This document shows positions 22,213 through 34,200 of a DNA stretch of 64,000 nucleotides, one piece after another. The notes under the pieces were generated by a model that was given only the letters and a program-made list of their open reading frames with translations, was not told the DNA's origin and made no database searches. This DNA comes from Trifolium pratense (lineage: Eukaryota; Streptophyta; Magnoliopsida; Fabales; Fabaceae): positions 2,046,001-2,110,000 of the forward strand of contig NC_060063.1 in the NCBI RefSeq assembly GCF_020283565.1, in the 5' to 3' direction. The position numbers were made by a program, and so were the translations under genes. Position 1 is the first letter of the stretch. The number at the start of each line of letters is the position of its first letter.

Positions 22213-25200
22213 ATGGCGTCAGTTTCAGATGTTGGAAAAATCCTTCCTTACGCCGGTAGGTGGACCGCCGCCACTCTTTCTTCTTACGATACGGATGTGG
22301 TTCCAGAACCATCATTGCGTCTGGACTTGCAAAAGTTTTGGGAAAATCAATTAATCTTTCCTTATTCTGTTGATAACCTTGTGCATGCGTTTGGGGGACC
22401 CAAACCAAGTGATAAGAGTCGGAATTCCAAGGTTCTGTCTATTTTTCCTGTTTATAAACCTTGTGCTCCTAGGGTTTTCATTAGTGAACCCTATAATTTT
22501 AGCTATATCAAGGCGCCTAACAGAGTGTTTCGATCGGCTCCTTCTTTGAATGACCAATACCTTGGCTGGTTAGACAGGGTACAACGTGATAAAGCTGACA
22601 TTTGGCAAGCCTGTGGTATTTATGACCTTATTCAACTTTCTCGGACAGGCCTTAAATACCAGCAAGAGATGATTATTGCTGCTTTACACTTCTTTGAGTC
22701 TTCCACCAACACTTTCCACTTCGAATGTGGCATGATGACTCCTACTCTGCTAGATGTTGCTGCCATTACTGGCCTATCACCTCTTGGCGACACTTATGAT
22801 CCTTGCAAAGCTTCCGACACCATCAAATTCGATTTTCGAAACAAGTCTTACTCCAAATACATTGTGGAAAATCGAAAGACTAGTGATGAAGTGAGTGACG
22901 AAGAACACGTTGCTTTCCTAACCTTATGGCTATCGCAGTATGTCTTCTGCACTCAATCTCTCCAAGTAGCCAAGAAATTCATCCCTATGGCTATTCAACT
23001 ACATGAATGTCAGCAATTCAACTTCGCTCGACTTATTCTTGGATGTCTTTATGAATCTATGAGGGATGCTTGTGAACACCTTAAAAGAACAGGCGATGGA
23101 TCTACCTTTTTAGGTGCTGGCCCCTTCTGGTTGCTGCAATTATGGCTAACTGCCACTTTTCATGCTGAACTCGACCTTTTCTTGCCTGAGCCATACTATG
23201 AGGAGTCAAGAACTCGCCAAATCGAAGGCACAAGGCTGGCAAGAATGGTTCCTAGGGAAAGAGGCCTTAGCTATGATGTGGCTTTCCAGCAATATTTTAA
23301 TGCTTTTCTCAGCCTGAGGAAATTCAAGCCTAGCTTTGCTCCTTTTGTGGATAGGCCACTTGGTCCTCCTTGGTTTACTCATAGATTTCCTTCTCCACCA
23401 GAATTTGAGATGGTAACCAACAGCATTTGGAATGCTTATTTAATGCCTACAGTCTTGTCTTGTCGAATTGGTTTGACTTCTGGAGATTTTGGGTTAGTTG
23501 GCTACTTCCCAAACCTGGTGTCTCGCCAATTTGGCTTAACTCAAATACTTCCTAAGAGCATATACTTGGAAGAGAGGGAGGTTTGTTTAGGCAAGCATGG
23601 CATGACAGAACCACAGTTCCATTCGTTCTTGAACCATTTCAGTCAGCCTTCTTATGAGCTTACCCCATTCGACTTCGCTCCTTCACATGCCTGCACTCGG
23701 GAATTCTTTACCTGGTGGTCTCGACACTATGAAGGACGCCTGGTTGACAAGACTGCCTTGCTTACTGCTATTTCTAATGGGTTCGACTCATCTATTTTGA
23801 ACAAGATTAAGTCGAAACTGAACGCCCGAGGTATTCTTTTGGTTCTACTTTTACTTGCATAATTTTTTACCTTGCGTGCTTTTCTCTTATGCGCACTTCT
23901 CCAATGCAGGGAGTAAGTCGAAGGCAGGTTCCAGCAATTCTAGCAAACCTCTTCCTCCACCACTTAAGGTTGAACTAAAGGTAAGCCTTTGCCTTTTTGT
24001 GGCTTCTCACACTTTTGTAGGATTTCCATATTAACTTTTGTTGGATATTTGAATTGGCTTAATTTTGCTAAAACAAATATACTAACAAGATGTTGGAAAA
24101 CATGTTACAACATCATATTTATTCAAGGAAATCTCGCGCATTTATGAGAGCATCTGCTATTTATGGAAATCCACTTAAAGAGCACGCTCAATGGAGATTT
24201 GATCTGATCAGGAGTTATAAGGATAAGACAGACTTAATGGTACAACGGTATGATCACAATTATCCTATAAAGTCCTTTAACACTTTTGGAAAGTCTTGAT
24301 ATACTCTTAATGAAGATTGAAAAAGTATCAGATCATCCTTTATGATTCTCAAGGAGCGTCTGAACATTTGTGAAGTAAGAGGAGCGTGCTAGATCATTAT
24401 ATATATGAAGACCAAGCTCAAGAATAGATATCTCATTGAAAAATATTAGTTCACATATTGAGTCTTTGTTGAGTCTTTTATTGTTTGATTGTAATTCTTG
24501 CTTGTGGATTCTATAACACAAGTTAAGAAGTGAGTTTGTTATTTTAAGGTTACTCCTAAGCTTTGAAGTACGGAGTTTACCGTGTGTGATTCACTTGAAG
24601 CTTTTAAGCAAAAGTGAAGTGTTGTCTTGGCAAGTTGTCGCCACATCATTCTTAACATTGTATAATCAACACAGGTTGTGTTGTGTGAGTGGAAGTGAGA
24701 TGGGATCTCATGTCTAGGAGTTCCTAGGCAGAAGTTGCATGAGTAGTGTCGAGGTTATAAGACGTAAACCAGGGGTTTGCTGGAGGTCTTAGTGTAAGGC
24801 GTAAATCCTAGGGTTTGCTGGAGGTCTTAGTAACTAGAGCTATTAGTGGATTTCCTTCCTGGATTGGTATCCCCCAGAGTAGGCAGTTGGCTGAACTGGG
24901 TTAACAATTACTTGTGTCATTTATTTATTTTCTGTCAGTTTTTATATGTTATATAAGATGTGCCAACAAAAGAAACAACATTAATCATAAAGTAGTTGTT
25001 GGGACATCTTAGGCAACATCATTCTAGTGATACCAGAATTTTCAATTGGCATCAGAGCAGGCACCCTGTTCTGTTATTTTGGGTGAGCTCCAGGGAGAGT
25101 ACTTTCTGGTACAATGGATAAAGAAGGAGGGTCAGTGTCTAAACCCCCCTTACTGACAGGTCCTGAGAACTATGATTATTGGAAATCTAAAATGGAGGCT

Positions 25201-28200
25201 TTCATAAAATCAATTGACAGTAGGACATGGAAGGCTGTGTTACGTGGATGGGAACCACCAATGGTTCTTGACAAAGATGGCAATAAAACTGATGTCAAGA
25301 AGCCAAACGATGAATGGACTAAAGATGAGGATGATCTGGCACTTGGCAACTCCAAAGCCTTGTATGCTATTTTTAATGGTGTGGATGCAAACATGTTCAG
25401 GCTTGTTAAGAGATGTATTACTGCTAAGCATGCCTGGGAAGTTCTGAGAAAAGCTCATGAAGGAACATCAAAAGTTAAGCTATCTAAACTTCAGATGCTC
25501 AAAACCAATTTTGAGAATCTCAGAATGAAGGAGGAAGAAACCATTCATGACTTTCAGATGAATGTGCTTGATTTTGCAAATTCGTTTGATGCACTAGGAA
25601 AACCTATCTCAGATGAGGAGCTAGTTGGAAAAATACTCAGATCTTTGCCTAAAAGATTTGATATGAAGGTGACAGCTATTGAAGAGGCTCATGATCTTTC
25701 AAGTCTAAATTTAGATGAACTCATAGGATCACTTCAGACCTATGAAATTGGCCTAAACAGAAGAAATGAAAAGAAAGATAAGAATCTAGCCTTTGCTTCA
25801 AAAAGTGCTGCTGATGACTTACAAATTGAATCTGAAGGTGAAGAAAGCTTAGCTGAATCTATGGCTATGCTTGGAAGACAGTTCAACAAGTTGATGAAGA
25901 AAGTGGATCAAAGGCACAAGCCAAATGGTCGACTCAACAACAACAAACAGTCCAGCTTTCAGAAAAAGACAAATGAAGATGAAAGAGGAATGAAATGCCA
26001 TGAATGTGAAGGTTTTGGACATATCAGACCTGAATGTCCAACCTTTCTAAAAAGGCAAAAGAAAAGTCTTGTGGTTTCATGGTCTGATACAGATTCAGAG
26101 GAGGAAGAATCTGCCAAGTTTGTTAATGCTTTAACAGGAGTTTGTGTATCTGACTCAGAATCATGTGATGAGGAGGTAACTTATGAGGAACTAGCTGCTA
26201 CTTATAAAGATCTTCATACTAGAAGTATAGAAGTTTGCAAAGCATTAGAGAAACAAAAGAAGATCAATGGTAAACTACAAGCTGAGAAAAATGACTTACT
26301 CATAAACATTGATAATCTCAATGCTAAGGTTGAAGATCAGAGTAGTCAAATTCAACAGCTGGAAATGGAGAAGTCTAACCTCTTGTGTAAAGTTGCTGAA
26401 CAGAATGAAGAAGTAACCAAATTAAATGCTGATTTAGATCAAGTCACTAAAGTGGCTAAAATGATGACCAAAGGTACTGATGCCTTTGAGGAAATGTTAC
26501 AGAGACAAAACTATGGGAAACCTAAGCCCATTGGTTTTGAACATGAAAGAGTAAAGCAGCAGATGAAGTTCAACAATGCTACTATACATACTCCAATCAA
26601 CAGCACGTTTGTGTCGGGAGGATTGTCGCAACATCTGATGGGACATTCTATGCCCAGGTTCTATAACTGGACATGTCATCATTGTGGCAGGAAAGGACAC
26701 ATTAGACCTTTCTGCTATAGGCTGCACGGATATCCAAGGAGAGTTCATCAAGAATTCTATACTCCTGTCTTTCCTAATGTTACGACAAGACAGGAATGGA
26801 GAGAAAAGAAGAAGATCACAGGTCTAATAGCTCATACATCCTTGAGAGCTTCTTCAAGAGAAACCTGGTACTTTGATAGTGGCTGTTCTAGACACATGAC
26901 AGGTGTTGAACATTATCTTGAAGACTTGAAGTCATATGCTACCAGTTTTGTGACCTTTGGAGATGGAGCCAAAGGAGAGATCAAGGGAGTTGGTAAACTT
27001 GCAAACCATGGCTTACCAAAGCTTGATAATGTGCTGCTTGTAAAAGGGCTTAAAGCTAATCTAATCAGCATAAGCCAACTTTGTGATCAAGGCATGAAAG
27101 TTAACTTCACAAAAGCTGAATGCCTAGTTACAAACGAGCAAGGAGAGCTGTTGATGAAAGGAGTAAGGTCTAGAGACAACTGCTATCTCTGGATTCCTAA
27201 AGAAGAAGATGTATCCACATGTCTTATTAGCAAAGAAGATGAGGTAAAATTGTGGCATCAAAAACTTGGCCACCTACACCTCAAAGGCATGAAAAAGGCA
27301 ATAGCTAAAGAGGCAATCAGAGGACTTCCAAAGCTCAAAATAGAGGAAGGGAGTATATGTGGAGAATGTCAAATAGGAAAGCAGACAAAGATGTCGCATC
27401 CAAAGTTGCAACATCTTACCACAACAAGGGTACTAGAATTATTGCACATAGACCTGATGGGGCCAATGCAAGTGGAGAGCCTTGGAGGAAAAAGGTACGC
27501 GTTTGTCATGGTAGATGACTTTTCAAGGTTCACATGGATTGAATTTCTGAAAGACAAATCTGAAAGTTTTGATGCATTCAAAGAACTTTGTCTTCAACTC
27601 CAAAGAGAAAAGAACTCTGCTATTGTTAGGATACGAAGTGATCATGGTAAAGAGTTTGAGAATGCAAGCTTTCTTGAATTCTGCATCTCTGAAGGAATCA
27701 AGCATGAATTTTCAGCTCCAATCACACCTCAACAAAATGGTGTTGTTGAGAGGAAGAACAGGACAATACAAGAGTCAGCCAGAGTGATGTTGCATGCAAA
27801 ACATCTTCCATATCAATTCTGGGCTGAGGCTATGCATACTGCTTGTTATATTCACAATCGTGTCACACTCAGAACTGGAACTTCTACTACACTATATGAA
27901 CTGTGGAAAGGCAGAAAACCAACTGTCAAACACTTTCATGTGTTTGGAAGTAAGTGTTATATCCTATCTGATAGAGAGCACAGAAGAAAAATGGATCCTA
28001 AAAGTGAAGAAGGATTGTTTCTTGGATACTCAACAAACAGCAGGGCCTACAGAGTTTACAACCAGAGAACTAAGGTAATAGTAGAATCTATCAATGTTGT
28101 GATAGATGATTTGACATCTGCTAAAACATCTGATACTGAAGATGATGTTGCAACAACTTTGCCAACATCTGAAGAAGCTGTAGCAGAAAAGGAATCAGAT

Positions 28201-31200
28201 TCAGATGATGAATCAACCATTCCTACACCTCGCCCTGTGAGTAAAGTTCCTTCAATAAGAATACAGAAGAACCATCCCAAGGATCTCATCATAGGAAATC
28301 CTAACCAGGGAATTGCTACAAGAAGGACAAATGAAGTGGTTACTAATTCATGTTTTGTCTCAAAGGTTGAGCCTAAAAATGTAAAAGAGGCTCTCACTGA
28401 TGAGTTCTGGATAGAAGCCATGCAAGATGAATTAACTCAGTTTAGAAGAAGTGATGTGTGGGATCTTGTTTCTAGACCCAATGGTGTTAATGTTATAGGC
28501 ACAAAATGGGTGTTCAAGAACAAGTCAGATGAAAATGGTGTTGTAACAAGAAACAAGGCAAGATTAGTGGCTCAAGGGTACACTCAGGTTGAAGGACTTG
28601 ACTTTGATGAAACATTTGCGCCAGTTGCAAGACTGGAATCTATTAGGCTACTTCTTGGTATAGCATGCATCTTCAAATTTAAGCTGTACCAAATGGATGT
28701 CAAGAGTGCCTTCCTTAATGGGTACTTACATGAAGAAGTTTATGTGGAGCAGCCAAAAGGTTTTGTAGATCCTGCTAATCCTGATCATGTGTACAAGCTG
28801 AAGAAGGCTCTTTATGGACTGAAACAGGCTCCAAGGGCCTGGTATGAAAGGCTGACAAATTTTCTTGTTAGTCAAGGATACAGAAAAGGAGGCCATGACA
28901 AAACCTTGTTTGTTAAAGAACAAGAAGAGAAGCTGATGATTGCCCAGATTTATGTTGATGACATAGTATTTGGTGGAATGTCTGAAAAGATGGTGCAACA
29001 TTTTGTACAACAAATGCAATCAGAGTTTGAAATGAGTTTGGTAGGTGAGCTGACATATTTCCTTGGTCTGCAAGTAAAACAAATGGAAGACACCATATTT
29101 GTCTCTCAAAGCAAGTATGCGAAGAACATGATCAAAAAGTTTGGAATGGACACTGCAGCACACAAGAGAACACCAGCTGCTACTCATCTGAAGCTAACCA
29201 AAGATGAGAATGGCATTGATGTTGACCAAAGCCTATACAGGAGCATGATTGGCAGTCTCTTGTATCTTACAGCTAGTAGACCAGACATCACCTTTGCTGT
29301 TGGTGTTTGTGCAAGATATCAAGCCAAGCCAAAGATGAGCCATCTCGTGCAAGTCAAGAGGATTCTGAAGTATATAAAGGGCACCAGTGATTATGGGATT
29401 CTGTATTCCCAGACCAAGAACTCAACTTTGATAGGGTATTGTGATGCAGATTGGGCTGGAAGTGCTGATGATAGAAAGAGCACTTCAGGAGGATGTTTCT
29501 TTTTGGGTGATAATTTAATCTCATGGTTCAGCAAGAAGCAGAATTGTGTGTCTCTGTCTACTGCAGAGGCTGAATACATAGCTGCAGGAAGCAGTTGTTC
29601 CCAGCTGATGTGGATGAAACAGATGCTGAAAGAATATAATGTCGACCAAGATGTCATGACATTATATTGTGACAACTTGAGTGCAATCAATATATCAAAG
29701 AATCCAGTTCAACACTCAAGAACCAAACACATAGACATCAGGCATCATTTCATCAGAGACCTTGTTGAAGAAAATTGTGTGGAACTCAAGCACATTGGTA
29801 CAAGTGAACAGCTAGCTGACATTTTTACAAAGGCGCTTGATGCTAATCAATTTGAATTTTTAAGGGGCAAATTAGGAATTTGCCTGCATGAAGAAGCATA
29901 GCAGTTACTGCAGTTGTGGCGTGCAAAAGGAAACCGTTTTCTCTCCCATCAATCAATGCACGCTAATTTAGGGAAATCATTACAAACTTCCCTTAAATAC
30001 ATCATCACACGCATTCAATTGTTTTTCTTCCAAATTCTAACCTTTGTCTGCAAACCCTATTCTCTCACTTTGCTCATCAAACTCCATCTATCCATCTCCT
30101 CAACCCTCAAAAATCATCATCCAAACATGTCTGAATCTTCCCAAACTACAAAGTCCGGTCGTTCTACTCGATCAAAGGCACTAATCATCAAGGATGCTGT
30201 ACCTGTTACAACTGTTCGTGCTTCCAAATCCAAAGCTCAAACAAATGTCGCTGAGAGGAAAGGAAAGGGAAAATCTGTTGAAAAGAAGAAAACTTCAAAA
30301 GTAAGTGATGCTATCTCTCCATCTGATAATAAATCTGAGAAAGGAACTTCTAAAAGGAATAGAAGGGATTATAAATCTAAGTTTGCTCTGTCTATGTCTG
30401 ATTTGGTTTTTGAATCGAATGTTAACACATCCGAGAAAACAACTGAAGTAGCGTCTCAGAACCCTAAACCTGTGTCTGAAGTTGTTGAGACACTTATTTC
30501 AATTGCTGGTAACCCTAATCAAGATAATTTGGGAACTGATGCTGAGAAGAGAGATCTGAATGGTTTACCTATTGATACTGAGATGGAAGACACTCCTACA
30601 GAGGTTGAGCCTAATATTGCTGAGAAATCACCAACAATTGCTGATATGATGACTGAAAAATCAACCCCTGCTGTTACTGAAGAGGTTGTCATGAACGATG
30701 TTGAGACATCCTTGAATGAGAATGAAGATGCTGGAACTGCTGAGGAAGAACCTGTGAAGGAAACTATTGCTGAAAAGGATGTTGAGCCAACTGCCACAAC
30801 ATCTGAGTCCACAGATGATGAAACTGGAACTGCTGATGAGGATACTTCTGATAATGAAGGGGACACTCAATCTGAAGAAAGTAACCAGTCCATCCCTACA
30901 GATGAGCAAGAGGTTGAAGCTGACAAGCCTGCAGAACCTGAGAAAGAAAAAGAGAAAGATGTTGTTGATGTTGATGATTATGTCACCACCAAGACTGCTG
31001 AAAAATCAACTGGTGGTATAACAAAGAGATTGAGAAGCTGTACAGCGAAGGCTGTGGCCACTGCAAGCAAGACTCCTGCACCAAGAGTGAAAACAAAAGG
31101 TGTTGGACCAGTCAAAGGTTGGAGTAAGGTTCTCTCCCCTCCTGCCAAGAAGAAGGAAACACTGAAGAGAAAGAAGGAGTCATCTAGTGACTCAGACTAT

Positions 31201-34200
31201 GATGTTGCTGAAGATGTTGTTAACATCTCCTCTGCCAACCCTAAGAAGACTACTGTGAAGAAGGCTCCACAAGGTGTTGAAGAAGCCCCCTGTGATAACA
31301 TTTCCTTCCATCGTGCTGCCTTTGCACTAAGATGGGACTATATTTACCAAAGGAGATTGGCTGTTGAAAGGGAACTAATCAAAGATGCTCTCAAATGTCA
31401 AGACATCTTTGACTACATCAAGGAAGCTGGTCTGATGAAGACAGTCTGTGACTTCAGTCCCTGTTATGAGCTGCTTGTGAAAGAATTTCTGGTGAACATC
31501 CCTGAAGAATGTGATAACCCACTGAGCAAGGACTACCACAAAGTTTTTGTCAGAGGTAAATGTATCAATTTTTCTCCTATTGTGATTAATAACTACTTAG
31601 GAAGACCTATAGAACCTAAGGCTGAATTAGAGGTTGCTAATGATGTTGTGAGTGCTGAGATAACTGGTGGTAAGGTTAAGGTCTGGCCCACGAAGAAGCT
31701 GATACCCACTAGTAAACTGAATGTCAAATATGCCATCCTCAATAGGATAGGGTCAACAAATTGGGTACCAACTAAGCATGCAACCAATGTTGCTACAAAC
31801 CTGGGTAGATTTATATATGCTGTAGGAACCAAGTTTGACTATGACTATGGAACCTTTATTTTTGATCAAACCATTAAGCATATTAGATCAACAGCTGTGA
31901 AAATGCCAATAGCATTTCCCTCGTTGTTATGTGGAATTATCTTGGCCCAGTATCCAGACATTAAGGTTGTGACTGACACTCCAAAGAAGAGAGAGTCTGG
32001 TTTTACTTTTCATCATAAGCTTTTTGGTAATCACAATGTTACTGATCATGTTGGGACATCTGCTGCTGGAGCTGGTGTTATGACCAAAAGGGAGATTATT
32101 GCTGGTTTAAAGATTCAATGTCAGGAAATAGATAAACAGCAGGCTGAGCTTGAGGAAAGGAAGACTGTGTTCTTGAAAATGATTGAAGGATTGGAAGCTG
32201 ATGAGGTACCTGTCAAAGCTAGTGCAAATGTGACTGCTACAGGTGAACAAAACAATGCAGATGAGGATGAAGGTTATGCTACTGCTACAGATGAGGATGA
32301 AGCCTCTGACAGTAGTGATGATGAATGATTTTGTAATCTGTTTAATGTTTTACTGCACTTTGTTATTTGGTTTGTGGGTTGTTTTGTGCCCTGGATTTTA
32401 GCACCTTCTGAGTGCATGGTCTGTATTTTTAATTCTGCACTTTGGATACTTAACTTTCCTGTTTTGGCACATTTTGTGGCTAAAAAGGGGGAGTAGTACT
32501 TTGCTTTGTTTGTTTCTGCTACATGTTGTTGTGTCTTTTGTTATGACATGTTTTTAAGTAGCAGCAAGCAAGTATTCAGGGGGAGTAAAAATTTTACCCT
32601 GAGATGATGCACAAGCTGATGAAGTCAGGGGGAGTTTGCTACTGAATGGATGCTGCCCTGATTGGACGAACATGTGCTAGAAGATGTTCTCCCATATGTC
32701 ACAACACCTTTGATGACATATGACATATGATATATGTTTTGCTCTGATACCACGATTTATTTTGCTCGAGGCAATTTGATGATAACTCCGCTGCTGCTGC
32801 CTCTGATGCATATATTTTTCACCTATGTGAAATTTTGATTAAATGATGCTCTAACATTCCTTCTTTTGTGTGACCATGGTGATTTGAAGGATTGCGCTTT
32901 TTAATCTCTCAAGGGTAATGGCCTGAAATTGTTTTAGCCAAAAATTGCCAAAGGGGGAGATTGTTGGATATTTGAATTGGCTTAATTTTGCTAAAACAAA
33001 TATACTAACAAGATGTTGGAAAACATGTTACAACATCATATTTATTCAAGGAAATCTCGCGCATTTATGAGAGCATCTGCTATTTATGGAAATCCACTTA
33101 AAGAGCACGCTCAATGGAGATTTGATCTGATCAGGAGTTATAAGGATAAGACAGACTTAATGGTACAACGGTATGATCACAATTATCCTATAAAGTCCTT
33201 TAACACTTTTGGAAAGTCTTGATATACTCTTAATGAAGATTGAAAAAGTATCAGATCATCCTTTATGATTCTCAAGGAGCGTCTGAACATTTGTGAAGTA
33301 AGAGGAGCGTGCTAGATCATTATATATACGAAGACCAAGCTCAAGAATAGATATCTCATTGAAAAATATTAGTTCACATATTGAGTCTTTGTTGAGTCTT
33401 TTATTGTTTGATTGTAATTCTTGCTTGTGGATTCTATAACACAAGTTAAGAAGTGAGTTTGTTATTTTAAGGTTACTCCTAAGCTTTGAAGTACGGAGTT
33501 TACCGTGTGTGATTCACTTGAAGCTTTTAAGCAAAAGTGAAGTGTTGTCTTGGCAAGTTGTCGCCACATCATTCTTAACATTGTATAATCAACACAGGTT
33601 GTGTTGTGTGAGTGGAAGTGAGATGGGATCTCATGTCTAGGAGTTCCTAGGCAGAAGTTGCATGAGTAGTGTCGAGGTTATAAGACGTAAACCAGGGGTT
33701 TGCTGGAGGTCTTAGTGTAAGGCGTAAATCCTAGGGTTTGCTGGAGGTCTTAGTAACTAGAGCTATTAGTGGATTTCCTTCCTGGATTGGTATCCCCCAG
33801 AGTAGGCAGTTGGCTGAACTGGGTTAACAATTACTTGTGTCATTTATTTATTTTCTGTCAGTTTTTATATGTTATATAAGATGTGCCAACAAAAGAAACA
33901 ACATTAATCATAAAGTAGTTGTTGGGACATCTTAGGCAACATCATTCTAGTGATACCAGAATTTTCAACTTTGATATGCCCTTTCCAGATTGCTTCACGC
34001 AAAAGGCCTCATTCAACTGAAAACCCTTCTGTTTCGAAGAAACAAAGGCCTATTCCAGCCACTTGTTCGAGTGCTCCAGATGAGGTATCCATTTAGCTAA
34101 AGACTTCTCTTTCTTTTGTCTTAAATGCGAACTTACTGAACTGTGGCCTGTAGGATATTCCTGTTCTCTCGACCATCCCTGAGCAGACTACCGTTGCCAC

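Larger units (their letters stand above)
24039..33967 (+). mobile_element. Ty1/copia Sirevirus (SIRE-type), apparently intact
   Basis: 9929 bp. Two 1006-bp LTRs (24039-25044, 32962-33967) differ, by eye, at one position (t/c near 24406 / 33329). Target duplication acttt is at 24034-24038 and 33968-33972. Inside are a PBS, an uninterrupted gag-pol, an in-frame env-like ORF after one UAG, and several polypurine tracts before the 3' LTR. This is the arrangement of Sireviruses such as soybean SIRE1. The intact coding capacity and near-identical LTRs point to very recent insertion; mobility itself is not shown. Confidence 0.95.

Noticed and set aside
21631..22354. ORFs of 97 and 123 codons before the PMD gene
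   Set aside because: Leader and promoter region of the antisense gene; low-complexity translation without domain; the second overlaps the PMD start in another frame.
22213..23862. Reading the PMD ORF as a host gene unrelated to the Tat element
   Set aside because: It lies between pol and the LTR of one element with matching target duplications, and antisense ORFs are known in this lineage, so it belongs to the element.
24090..24299. 69-codon ORF repeated at 33013-33222
   Set aside because: Inside the two Sirevirus LTRs; no domain; explained by LTR identity.
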